NCBI GenBank assembly: GCA_018653485.1
Contig: JABHZE010000003.1
Location: 1-64,000 of the forward strand
DNA length: 64,000 nucleotides
Reading direction: 5' to 3'
From: an archaeon
GTDB taxonomy: Archaea; Nanobdellota; Nanobdellia; Pacearchaeales; GW2011-AR1
Below are positions 49,935-58,309 of the stretch, piece after piece. The notes under the pieces are model-generated. The model was not told the DNA's origin. It did no database searches and saw only the letters and a program-made list of their open reading frames with translations. Made by a program: the position numbers and the translations under genes. Position 1 is the first letter of the stretch. Every line of letters starts with the position of its first letter.

Positions 49935-50816
49935 TTATAATAAACTTGGCCTCCTTGATTTTATTAATCCTAAAAACATTATTTGTGCAAATATTACAAA
50001 TATCCCTAATGAAATAAATAATAGTGTTGCAGAATTTTTTTCTATATCTATCATAGAAGTTATTATTGTTAAAAAGGTTATTGATAGTGTTGGGATAATC
50101 ACTGTTATAAGCATATACATAACAATTAATGGATTAAGTCTATTTCCATAATTCTGAATTTGAATAAGTTGTTCTTCATTTAATGCTTTTATACTATCCT
50201 TGATAACAATGGACATGTCACTTCCTGCCATCATACCATTACTAATTTGCCATAATACTCTTCTAAAATAAAGTGAAGGATTCTTTTTTCCAAGATTGTT
50301 TAAAACTTCTGCCTCTGGTTCTCCAGCATTAATTCTCTTAACTGCTTTTTTGAATTCTAAACTTAGCACTCCGTAATCTGAATAAGATATATTAGTCATA
50401 ATACTAAACAAAGGGATTCCAGAATTTAATTGAATTAAAATATCTTCTAATGCCGGAAGTAAATCTTTTTCTATCTTTTTTTGTTTTCTTGAAACATAAA
50501 TTTTTGGGTAGACTCTTTGACTAAAAAATATAAACAATGAAAAAATTGAGGATAATCCTAAACTGATTAGATAAAATTTATTTAATTCTAGCATCATAGA
50601 AATTGTTGTAGAAATTACAAGGAGAAAAAAGAAATTAATAAACAAAGATCTAAAACATATCCCAAGAAATTCTTCCCTTGTTAGTTGAATATCGCAAGCA
50701 TTTAAGGTTTCTTCTAATTTTGATTTTTTTTTATGTTTAAATCTTGAGGAAAAAAATTTAGCTCTTTTTTTTAATTTTTCTAATCTTGAGAATGTGAAGG
50801 GTATTTTAAATCTCAT
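49935..50816 (-). CDS. TadB/GspF-type pilus assembly membrane protein 1
   Basis: 293 residues with the same T2SSF layout: two helices (about 55-95), a cytoplasmic domain (LLPALEDILIQLNSGIPLFS, KAVKRINAGEPEAEVLNNLG, RRVLWQISNGMMAGSDMSIV) and C-terminal helices. Its stop is one base before the next gene; its start is 3 bases after the ATPase stop, so ATPase and both platform proteins form one tight operon. Confidence 0.85.
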   Translation of the reverse strand: MRFKIPFTFSRLEKLKKRAKFFSSRFKHKKKSKLEETLNACDIQLTREEFLGICFRSLFINFFFLLVISTTISMMLELNKFYLISLGLSSIFSLFIFFSQRVYPKIYVSRKQKKIEKDLLPALEDILIQLNSGIPLFSIMTNISYSDYGVLSLEFKKAVKRINAGEPEAEVLNNLGKKNPSLYFRRVLWQISNGMMAGSDMSIVIKDSIKALNEEQLIQIQNYGNRLNPLIVMYMLITVIIPTLSITFLTIITSMIDIEKNSATLLFISLGIFVIFAQIMFLGLIKSRRPSLL

Positions 50817-50819
50817 TAG

Positions 50820-52574
50820 TTACTCCTTCAAAATTTTTCTAATAGATTTGGTTGAAATATGTCTTAATAATTCTTCTTTATCTATATAATAAAGATTCAT
50901 AACTTTTCCAAAATCTTTTAAACTTCTAATTTTATTTTTTATTAAATAACTCATTATTCTCTTTTTTTCTTCTATATTTTGTGCAATTTCATTTTGAGAC
51001 ATTCCAGTATTTCTAGTTATATCTTCAAAAAATCTTGAATTTTCACTATGTTTAATTATTCTATCTTCTTCTGGAATCCATCTATATAATATATTTGCAT
51101 AAGCTTTTTCATCTCCTGCTTCAAATTCTGCTACTTGTAATACTCTTCTTATTCCTCTTCTTCTATCTCTAAAAACTACTAAATTAAGATTTACTGCATT
51201 AAGTAAATTTGGAGGAACACTTAAGGGCGGATTTGTTAATCTAGAAACTGTTTCTGCTGCAGAATCTGCATGAACTGTCGCATATACACTATGGCCTGTA
51301 TGCATTGCTTCAAATAAAACCATTGCTTCTTCTTTTCTTCTCATTTCACCCAAAACAATTCTGTCTGGCCTCATTCTTAATGAGTTAATTAATAAATCAA
51401 GCATGCTTACTTCTCCTTTTCCTTCAGGATTTGGAGAACGTGTTACTAATGGACACCAATAAAGAAAATCAGGAAGCATTAATTCTCTTGTATCTTCTAC
51501 ACTAATTATTCTATGATTTGGAGGAATAAACGGCATGCAGGCGTTTAGTAAAGAAGTTTTTCCTGATGCTGTTCCACCAGAGATAAGAACATTCATTTCA
51601 TATTCTATTGCTAACCATAATAATGATGCAACCTCTATGTCTAGGGTTTTATTATTGATTAAATCTATTATTGTGTATGGGTCTCTTGCAAACTTTCGGA
51701 TAGTTATTGTATTTCCTTTAGTAGATATTGGATAAAGTATTGAATTAATTCTGTCTCCAGTTATTAAGTGTGCATCTAATAATGGTGCAAGAACATTTAT
51801 TTGTCTTCCAACTCTTCTTGCAATTATATTTGAATAATTAACTATTTTATCTTCTCTATCAATTTTTAAATTAGATTTTAACCAACCGTATTTTTTATGA
51901 TAAACTCTAATTGATTCTTTTGCAGAAGTTATAACTACTTCTTCTAAATTAACATCATTTACTAAAAATTCTATTTCTCCTAATCCTAACATATCTTGCA
52001 TAAGTTTTCCTACTAAGAATTCTTTCATATTTTTTTCAATATTTGGTAATTTTTCTTTTAAAATCTTTTCGGCTTGAATCATAAATCTTTTTTTAATTTT
52101 TAAAAAGGCATTAGGGTCTGTTATCTCATTCATTCCTACTGTTGTAGCGGTTACTAGCTCATTTCTTACTTCATCTAATAAAGAGGCTGTAGCAATATTT
52201 ATTTGAGGAACTTCTAAATTATAAACTGGGCCTGAAGTTGATTTTTGAATTCTTACAACTACCTTTACATTATCTAATAAGATATCATAACTTTCTAAGG
52301 TGCTTCCTTTTTTTTCAATTGGTTTTTCTTTTTGAGGGTGTTTATGATTTGAATTATGTTTTTGTTTATGATTTATATGATTGTTTTTTTGATGGTGTTT
52401 ATGATTTGAATTATGTTTTTGTTTATGATTTATATGATTGTTTTTTTGATGATTGTTTTTCTTATTTTGAATCTGTTTGTTCTTCTCATTATTTTGTTTA
52501 GAATCCTCTTTAGGATTTTTATCTTCTTTTTTATTTCTAAATCTAAAAAATCTTTTCTTTTTTTTGTTTGCCAT
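50820..52574 (-). CDS. Type IV pilus/secretion assembly ATPase (TadA/ArlI-like)
   Basis: 584 residues. Residues 1-92 are a Lys/Asn/His-rich disordered segment with a 19-residue tandem duplication (QKNNHINHKQKHNSNHKH). The ATPase part has Walker A GGTASGKT (333-340), an Asp-box region VEDTRELMLP, Walker B RIVLGEMRRKE and the His box TGHSVYATVHADS, all typical of GspE/TadA/ArlI hexamers. It powers pilin assembly through the two TadC-like proteins downstream. The His-rich tail is not part of the family and may bind metal or be a spacer. Confidence 0.92.
   Translation of the reverse strand: MANKKKKRFFRFRNKKEDKNPKEDSKQNNEKNKQIQNKKNNHQKNNHINHKQKHNSNHKHHQKNNHINHKQKHNSNHKHPQKEKPIEKKGSTLESYDILLDNVKVVVRIQKSTSGPVYNLEVPQINIATASLLDEVRNELVTATTVGMNEITDPNAFLKIKKRFMIQAEKILKEKLPNIEKNMKEFLVGKLMQDMLGLGEIEFLVNDVNLEEVVITSAKESIRVYHKKYGWLKSNLKIDREDKIVNYSNIIARRVGRQINVLAPLLDAHLITGDRINSILYPISTKGNTITIRKFARDPYTIIDLINNKTLDIEVASLLWLAIEYEMNVLISGGTASGKTSLLNACMPFIPPNHRIISVEDTRELMLPDFLYWCPLVTRSPNPEGKGEVSMLDLLINSLRMRPDRIVLGEMRRKEEAMVLFEAMHTGHSVYATVHADSAAETVSRLTNPPLSVPPNLLNAVNLNLVVFRDRRRGIRRVLQVAEFEAGDEKAYANILYRWIPEEDRIIKHSENSRFFEDITRNTGMSQNEIAQNIEEKKRIMSYLIKNKIRSLKDFGKVMNLYYIDKEELLRHISTKSIRKILKE
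52337..52450 (-). repeat. 57-bp tandem duplication in the ATPase gene
   Basis: Two exact 57-bp units (52337-52393, 52394-52450) encode a 19-residue His/Asn/Lys repeat near the ATPase N-terminus. In frame and without differences, so recent. Confidence 0.85.
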
Positions 52575-52583
52575 ATTACTTTA

Positions 52584-53441
52584 TTATTTTTTCCTCTTTT
52601 TCTTAGTTCTCTTTTTATTAGAGTTTTCCTTCATTGTTTTTTTAACAATTTTATCTGCTTTTTTCTCAATCTTTCTATTTTCCCTTGTTTTTTTCTTTTT
52701 CTCTTTTGTTCTTATTTTTTCTTGTTTTTTGTTTTCTCTAGTTTGTTTTTTTGTTTGTTTTTTGTTTTGTTTTTCTTTCTTCTTTGGCAAGGGGCTTTGC
52801 CCCTTCCGTAACCCCTTCATAAGATTCCTTTCTTTTCTAGATGGTTTTTTTAGAGATTTGCTTGTTTCTTCTTTATCTCCCTCTAATTTATTTTTTAGTT
52901 GTTTTTTATTAATTATTTTTTCTCCTTTATTTACTATCTTAGATTTTTTTTCAACTAATTTTAAGATTGGTTTTCTCATAATCGGGTAATCAATAATTGC
53001 TAGATTTGCTGATTCTAGTATCTTACACCATTCCATTGCAGCTTCCTCATCTACCTTAAAGGCTTTAGATATTGTAGATATTTTTATTATTTTTGTTTTT
53101 TGTAATATTTCATAAAGAATATCTAAATCAGTTTTTTCCTTATTTGAAGAGTGTTTAATATTAAATGAATGAATTTCTTTTGCTTCTTTTGTTACTTTTC
53201 TATCAAGCATAGCAACTCTTACTAAAAGAAATATTAAGATTATCCAAGGAATTACTAAAAATATTTTTGAAAAACCACTCATAGAGGTATAAATTTCTCT
53301 AGCATCATCTACTACTGAAAATCCTGTTAGTCCTCCATGAAAGCTTTCATTACTATAAAATAATGCGCTAGCATTGGCTAGAAATAATATTGTTATTACT
53401 CCAAGTACTCTGAAAAATAATAATTTCTCCCCTTTTACCAT
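52584..53441 (-). CDS. Membrane protein with winged-helix-like domain and Lys-rich tail
   Basis: 285 residues. Two hydrophobic segments (about 9-27 and 60-76), a compact domain DLDILYEILQKTKIIKISTI then AFKVDEEAAMEWCKILESAN that looks like a winged helix, and about 110 residues of almost pure K/E/R/N coiled or disordered tail. GGGGC-TTT-GCCCC hairpin DNA lies in the tail. Upstream of the ATPase by 9 bases and likely in the same operon, so it may be a membrane-bound accessory of the pilus. No family recognised. Confidence 0.6.
   Translation of the reverse strand: MVKGEKLLFFRVLGVITILFLANASALFYSNESFHGGLTGFSVVDDAREIYTSMSGFSKIFLVIPWIILIFLLVRVAMLDRKVTKEAKEIHSFNIKHSSNKEKTDLDILYEILQKTKIIKISTISKAFKVDEEAAMEWCKILESANLAIIDYPIMRKPILKLVEKKSKIVNKGEKIINKKQLKNKLEGDKEETSKSLKKPSRKERNLMKGLRKGQSPLPKKKEKQNKKQTKKQTRENKKQEKIRTKEKKKKTRENRKIEKKADKIVKKTMKENSNKKRTKKKRKK
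52789..52805. repeat. GC-rich hairpin in Lys-rich coding region
   Basis: AAGGGGC-TTT-GCCCCTT, perfect 7-bp arms and a three-base loop, followed by a second CCCCTT at 52813. It is far richer in G+C than its surroundings and encodes part of LRKGQSPLPKK in the tail of the membrane protein. Confidence 0.7.
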
Positions 53442-53549
53442 GTTATTATTATATGAGTTTTATAAATTTTATAAAGGTATTGATTGGTATGAAATAAAAT
53501 AAATTTTCAGTGGAGATAGTTTTATTAAGATAACATTATATCTTAGTTA

Positions 53550-53963
53550 ATGAAAGGAAGAAGAGGTCAAATTAGCTTTGAGTATCTTGTAATTATGGGC
53601 TTTGTTATGTTTGTAATAATTAGTATTTTGGGTGTTGCATTTATCTATAGTGGAAGTATAAAAGATAGAATCAAAGTAACTCAGGTAAATAATTGTGCTA
53701 ACAAAGTTATTTCAAGTGCTGAATCAATTTTTTATACTGGTTTTCCTTCTAGAACAGTTATTGATTGTTATCTTCCTGAAAATCTTTTAGATATTGAAAT
53801 TTTGGAAAATCGTTTGTTTGTTTCTGTTCAAACAAGTACTGGAATTGTAAAGACAGGTTTTTCAAGTGATGTTCCAATTACCGGGGATATTACTTCTGGT
53901 TCAGGCATTAAAAGAATAAGAGTGATTGCTCAGGAAAATAATGTTTTGTTGAGTGATTATTAG
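53550..53963 (+). CDS. Pilin-like protein, class III signal peptide
   Basis: 137 residues: MKGRRGQISFEYLVIMGFVM shows the cleavage site before Q7, Glu at mature position 5 and the hydrophobic helix. The rest is a small soluble domain with two Cys (NNCANK, IDCYLP) that could form a disulfide. A TATA-like box stands at about 53510. It is the first of a plus-strand series of pilin-like genes, divergent from the assembly operon. Likely a minor pilin. Confidence 0.82.
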   Translation: MKGRRGQISFEYLVIMGFVMFVIISILGVAFIYSGSIKDRIKVTQVNNCANKVISSAESIFYTGFPSRTVIDCYLPENLLDIEILENRLFVSVQTSTGIVKTGFSSDVPITGDITSGSGIKRIRVIAQENNVLLSDY

Positions 53964-54034
53964 GTAGAGGCATTGTTAATAGTGAAATATGGTGGGGGAT
54001 ATTAAAAGTGTTTGAAAATTGAATAAATTAAAAA

Positions 54035-54427
54035 ATGGAGAATAAAAAAGCTCAATCAGGTATAGAATTTTTAGTCTTAGTAGGTGTTGTGTTTTTTTTA
54101 TTTATAGGTTACTTGGCTTTTATTCAAGAAGGTATGTCTGATAAAATTGATAGAAATGTTGATGCTAAAGTAAAGGAAACTGCTCTTACTGTTCAGAATG
54201 AGATTAACTTAGCTGTAGAGTCTAGTGAAGGTTATTATCGAGAGTTTATTATTCCCTCAGATATTAATGGGCTTATTTATTCTGCTTCAATAAATGATAG
54301 TCTTATTTATGTAAGAACTGATGATGGAAGGCACGCAATTGCTCTTCCTGTTAAAAATATTACTGGAGATGTGATTATTGGAGGTAATGTGATAAGAAAG
54401 GAAGATGGCATTGTTAAGCTTAATTGA
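54035..54427 (+). CDS. Pilin-like protein, class III signal peptide
   Basis: 130 residues: MENKKAQSGIEFLVLVGVVF, with cleavage before Q7 and Glu at mature position 5. A long amphipathic helix follows (SDKIDRNVDAKVKETALTVQ) and then a small beta domain (LIYSASINDSLIYVRTDDGR). Likely minor pilin. The next gene starts inside its last codons. Confidence 0.82.
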   Translation: MENKKAQSGIEFLVLVGVVFFLFIGYLAFIQEGMSDKIDRNVDAKVKETALTVQNEINLAVESSEGYYREFIIPSDINGLIYSASINDSLIYVRTDDGRHAIALPVKNITGDVIIGGNVIRKEDGIVKLN

Positions 54428-55025
54428 AGGTATTTTTTTAACGAAGTTAAAAAAGGAGAGAAATGGGGGGAATGCGAAAAAAAATTTCGTTACTGATAAA
54501 TCTGGGAAGGTATCTTTTAGCTCCGCTAAAAAGGGGCAGGCATGGAGTGTGGATTTAATTGTAGCGTTAGGTTTATTTTCAATTGGAATTGTTGTTTTTC
54601 TTATTTATTCAATTGATTTTACAGACCATAATAGAGATGTTTATGAAAATCTGTTTTATGATGCTGAATTTATGAGTAATATATTATTATCTGAAGGTTA
54701 TCCTGTGGATTGGGATCAAGGAAATGTTGTGCAGTTAGGAATTTTAAGTGAAGGTAAAATTAATGGGAGTAAATTAGATGAATTTCATAATATTATAGGA
54801 AATGGAGATTATGAAAGCACAAAAATTCTTTTTAATACAAAATATAATTATTATTTTTTCTTTAGTGAAGAAATGGTGCTTCATGAAGGTGGTGTTCCTG
54901 TTGATGGTTTAGGTCAACCTGGATTTGACATTAATAATATAACTGAGGATAATCTTATAAAAATAACTAGGTTTAGTATCTATAATGATAAACCTGTGAG
55001 TGTTTATTTATATGTGTTTGATTGA
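54405..55025 (+). CDS. Pilin-like protein with an unusually long leader
   Basis: 206 residues. The class III site is KKG|QAWSVD at residues 42-47, so the leader before it is about 44 residues instead of the usual 5-15. The helix LIVALGLFSIGIVVFLIYSI and a C-terminal domain of about 135 residues follow. No other in-frame ATG, GTG or TTG is suitable. Overlap of 23 bases with the preceding gene shows coupling. The leader DNA consists largely of three hairpins (54434, 54475, 54515). The mature-position-5 residue is Val/Asp, not Glu. Likely minor pilin. Confidence 0.7.
   Translation: MALLSLIEGIFLTKLKKERNGGNAKKNFVTDKSGKVSFSSAKKGQAWSVDLIVALGLFSIGIVVFLIYSIDFTDHNRDVYENLFYDAEFMSNILLSEGYPVDWDQGNVVQLGILSEGKINGSKLDEFHNIIGNGDYESTKILFNTKYNYYFFFSEEMVLHEGGVPVDGLGQPGFDINNITEDNLIKITRFSIYNDKPVSVYLYVFD
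54434..54531. repeat. Three hairpins in the pilin leader DNA
   Basis: TTTTTTAAC-GAA-GTTAAAAAA (54434-54454), CGAAA-AAAAA-TTTCG (54475-54489) and TTTTAGC-TCC-GCTAAAA (54515-54531). All lie before the codon for the predicted cleavage site. Confidence 0.7.
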
Positions 55026-55035
55026 ATGGTGAAAA

Positions 55036-55371
55036 TTAATACTTAAAAGTCCTTTCATAAGCTTTATGGTCCATCCAATCTAGAATAATTGATACCACTA
55101 ATATTTCTTGATTTTCAATAGAATATAATAATCTCCAAGCATTTGGTAAATTATATTTCCAAAGATTGTTTATTTGATATTTATGTAAATAAGATTTTGG
55201 AATTAATCTCTTTGGTATTTGGATTCCACAAAAGGCATTTTCTTCAATATCTTGAAATGCACGAATTAACCAATCATGTATCTTTTTTTGATTTTTGTGA
55301 GAGTTTATTAATTCTTCAAATGCTTTTTGAATCTTTTTATCAGCAAATCTAACTTTGGAGGGTAATTTCAT
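55036..55371 (-). CDS. RelE/YoeB-like toxin candidate
   Basis: 111 residues: VRFADKKIQKAFEELINSHK, DWLIRAFQDIEENAFCGIQI and a C-terminal LWKYNLPNAWRLLYSIENQE then ILVVSIILDWMDHKAYERTF. The order (two helices, then strands with basic and aromatic residues and a terminal H-x-x-Y) fits the RelE/YoeB superfamily, including the closing DHKxYE. It overlaps the upstream gene by 4 bases. Inserted on the minus strand between plus-strand pilin genes, so it looks like a later arrival. Confidence 0.65.
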   Translation of the reverse strand: MKLPSKVRFADKKIQKAFEELINSHKNQKKIHDWLIRAFQDIEENAFCGIQIPKRLIPKSYLHKYQINNLWKYNLPNAWRLLYSIENQEILVVSIILDWMDHKAYERTFKY

Positions 55372-55649
55372 TTTTTTGATTTTGACCAGAATAATTCTTT
55401 ATTCTTAATATTATCATCCCTATTTTCTGGATAATAAATCCATCCAATTTTTCCTTCAGAATCAATTGAGATTTTTCTAGAATATAATAAATAATCAATT
55501 GTAACACAGAATGTTTGATACATCATTTTTTTTGGAAGATTTTCCCATAAGGCTCTTTTTTTAAATTCTCCATCAAATTTTTGGATAGCTTTTTCTACCA
55601 TTAAAACAGTATCTAGTCTCGGATATCTTCGAATTTGTTTTATTTCCAT
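55368..55649 (-). CDS. Winged-helix-like partner (antitoxin candidate)
   Basis: 93 residues, MEIKQIRRYPRLDTVLMVEK, ALWENLPKKMMYQTFCVTID and a wing-like SRKISIDSEGKIGWIYYPEN. The helix-helix-wing pattern and the coupled toxin-like gene suggest a DNA-binding antitoxin, unlike the small RHH or AbrB types. Function inferred from position; the family is not recognised with confidence. Confidence 0.6.
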   Translation of the reverse strand: MEIKQIRRYPRLDTVLMVEKAIQKFDGEFKKRALWENLPKKMMYQTFCVTIDYLLYSRKISIDSEGKIGWIYYPENRDDNIKNKELFWSKSKK

Positions 55650-55766
55650 GTTATATCAATGGATATAACAATATTTAAATGTTTTTGTGTCTCAATAACC
55701 TAATTTTAAAAAGTATGGTTTCTTCTTTATCTCTAGAGAATTGGGATATTTTAATTGAGGTGAAAA

Positions 55767-58307
55767 ATGATATGTAAAAAAGGAGTGTTTTTTAGTACAG
55801 ATGCGTTAATAGCTCTGATTATAATATTCTTAAGTATCTTAGTTCTTGTTCCATTTGTTAAATATGCTCATAGAGATAGTTTTATTCAATCAGATGTTAA
55901 AGATGTTTTGACTTCTCTTAAAATTGGGGAGATTGATAATGTTTATGTGCAAGAATTAATTGCTCAAGGTAGAATTAGTGATTTAAATAAATCTGTTTTA
56001 GAACAGATTGGAGAATTTTATATAACTGATTTAGATGTTGCTAAAAATTTGGGAGATGAAGTCTTAGATAGTCTTGAAAGTAATGAAAATATTGGGATTT
56101 GGTATGAAAATACTTTAATTGTTGCTAAAAATACTAGTCCTATTGAAGATGCACAAAATATAGAAGTTGATAGTCAGATAATTAGTGGTATTCAAGAAGG
56201 GGAGAGTGTTACTGGATTTTCAGGAAGAGCTTTTCTCTTAAATAGTGTTCCTAAAAAATATTTTTATTTTGGTGGTTATGTTGGTGATGGTAATATTTCT
56301 ATTAATATAAATGGTAGTGGGGAGGTGGAGGGTTTGGATTTAGAAGTGGCGATTAATAAGGATTTTGATATTTATCTTAATGATATTTTTTCAGGGCATT
56401 ATGAAAATGCTTCTTCTAATTTTGTTCCTGCTAATTATGATTTAAGTGCTTATGTTGGTAATATGAATCCTGGTGAAAATACAATTGAATTTAGAGGGGA
56501 TAATTTACATATTGCAGGAGGTTATGTTAAAGTAACTTATAGTAATTCTAGTTTAACAAATGGGAATGGAAAATATCATTTTCCAGGTATTGAAGGATTG
56601 ATTAATATTTATGATGGGCTTTATGTTCCTGGAAATCTAACTGATATGGAAATATTTTTACATTTTAATAATAATTTAACTACTTTTTTAAATATTGGAA
56701 ATGTTACTGTTTTTAATGGTTCTACCTCTGGAGAAGAGAGTTTTACTATAAATAATTCTTATTTGTCTTCGCGGTTAGATTACGATTCTTTATCTGAAAC
56801 AACTATTCCTTTAAGATTAGGATTAGAAGGTGCGAATTATACTGTTAGTGGAGAGAAAGATGCTGATGTTTTTTCTGTAACTGATATTTCTGGGAGTATG
56901 GGTGGTGCTTGTTCTGGATATTCTCCTTGGTATTGTTGTTGGTGGGGGGCTGATTGTGGAACTCAATCTGGTTGTGAGGATACTTGTGGTGGAACTTATG
57001 ATGGAGGGCCTTTAGAAGATGCTAAAGAAGCTAACAAAGTTTTTATTAATGCTATTTTAAATAATTCAAATAATCGTGTTGGTTTAGTTGCTTACCAGAC
57101 AGATGCTTATGCTGATGATTTTCATGAATTATCAAATGATAATGAATCATTGATTGATGAGGTAGAAGAATGGGAATCTGGAGGTGGAACTTGTATTTGT
57201 TGTGGTATAAATGAGGCTGTTGAAGATTTAGTTGATAATTCTGATCCTAGTAAATTTAGATCTATTGTTGTTATGAGTGATGGAGAGGCGACTAGAGAAT
57301 GTAATGAGCAAGGAAATACTCCTGATTTAAATGGTAATGGGCAGGCAGATGATGCAGGAGATGATGCTATTCAGGCTGCTTGTGATGCTTATAATGATCA
57401 TGATATGCGTATTTATGCTGTTGGTTTTGGGGGTGGTGCTGATGAAGATACCCTCGAGGGGATTGCTAATTGTGGTAATGGGACTTATCATTATGGGGAT
57501 GTAGATAGTTTGATAGATATTTATAAATTAATTGCAGAAGAAATTATTGATGTGGCTTTTTCTGAGCAGACCACTATAGTTTCTTCAAATTTGTTTAGTA
57601 AATTATATCCTGATTCTTATATTAGTTTTGATTATGAAGCTCCTGATAATGAGTATGGTTTAATTACAATTAATGAGGAAGGATTTTCAGATAGTTATGA
57701 AGGTTATTTTGAAGTTCCTGATAATTCAAGTGTTTCTGAGGCAAGAGTTATTTCTTATTCTGGTTCAAGATGGACAGATAATGTTGATTTAAATGGTAAT
57801 TCTATTTATGATTTGTCTAATTATGGGAGTGATTATGTTCAGTTTGGTGATCCTTATGCAATTAATTTGCCGTCGGGTTTAGTTGAAAGTAATAATACTG
57901 TGAGAGTTACTACTGGTTTGTCTCCTGATAATTCTAGTGAAGGTTCTATACATAATAAAATAATTTATAATTTAGTTAGAAATTTTGTTGCTTATTCAAG
58001 TATTTCATCTTTTTCAGAGGGGTGTTCATGGTATTTAGAATTTGAGGATGATAGTAATCTTACTGTTAGTATTCCTTTAAATTATTCTGGAAGTAATTCT
58101 TGCGAGTATAGTGAAAGTGTAAGGGCGTATGATGTGAATGATGCCATACAATCAGCTGTTTATAACTTGTTAGAATTATTAGATTTTTATAATGATGGTA
58201 AATTAGATGTTAAATTTACAGAACAAGATTTTGCAATAAGTTCTTCTCAAATAATTGGGATTCCTTATGGATGGAGTAGTGAAATTCAAATTAGGAGGTG
58301 GTATTGA
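55767..58307 (+). CDS. Pilus-associated von Willebrand A adhesin
   Basis: 846 residues. MICKKG|VFFSTDALIALIII resembles a class III signal with helix, so it may be inserted in the pilus tip or membrane. A beta-rich part (about 130-360) precedes a vWA domain with MIDAS motif DISGS (D373), interrupted by a Cys-rich insertion (about ten Cys in residues 378-415), then VGLVAYQTDAYADDF, SIVVMSDGEA and an EF-hand-like loop DLNGNGQADDAGDD. Further beta domains follow. vWA domains bind ligand through a divalent metal; tip adhesins of bacterial pili use them. Host-contact role inferred. Confidence 0.82.
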   Translation: MICKKGVFFSTDALIALIIIFLSILVLVPFVKYAHRDSFIQSDVKDVLTSLKIGEIDNVYVQELIAQGRISDLNKSVLEQIGEFYITDLDVAKNLGDEVLDSLESNENIGIWYENTLIVAKNTSPIEDAQNIEVDSQIISGIQEGESVTGFSGRAFLLNSVPKKYFYFGGYVGDGNISININGSGEVEGLDLEVAINKDFDIYLNDIFSGHYENASSNFVPANYDLSAYVGNMNPGENTIEFRGDNLHIAGGYVKVTYSNSSLTNGNGKYHFPGIEGLINIYDGLYVPGNLTDMEIFLHFNNNLTTFLNIGNVTVFNGSTSGEESFTINNSYLSSRLDYDSLSETTIPLRLGLEGANYTVSGEKDADVFSVTDISGSMGGACSGYSPWYCCWWGADCGTQSGCEDTCGGTYDGGPLEDAKEANKVFINAILNNSNNRVGLVAYQTDAYADDFHELSNDNESLIDEVEEWESGGGTCICCGINEAVEDLVDNSDPSKFRSIVVMSDGEATRECNEQGNTPDLNGNGQADDAGDDAIQAACDAYNDHDMRIYAVGFGGGADEDTLEGIANCGNGTYHYGDVDSLIDIYKLIAEEIIDVAFSEQTTIVSSNLFSKLYPDSYISFDYEAPDNEYGLITINEEGFSDSYEGYFEVPDNSSVSEARVISYSGSRWTDNVDLNGNSIYDLSNYGSDYVQFGDPYAINLPSGLVESNNTVRVTTGLSPDNSSEGSIHNKIIYNLVRNFVAYSSISSFSEGCSWYLEFEDDSNLTVSIPLNYSGSNSCEYSESVRAYDVNDAIQSAVYNLLELLDFYNDGKLDVKFTEQDFAISSSQIIGIPYGWSSEIQIRRWY

Positions 58308-58309
58308 GA

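Noticed and set aside
52413..52989. Phe/Leu-rich plus-strand frames opposite the Lys-rich tails
   Set aside because: Complement of AAA-rich codons gives TTT-rich frames; they overlap two supported genes and have no start signals.
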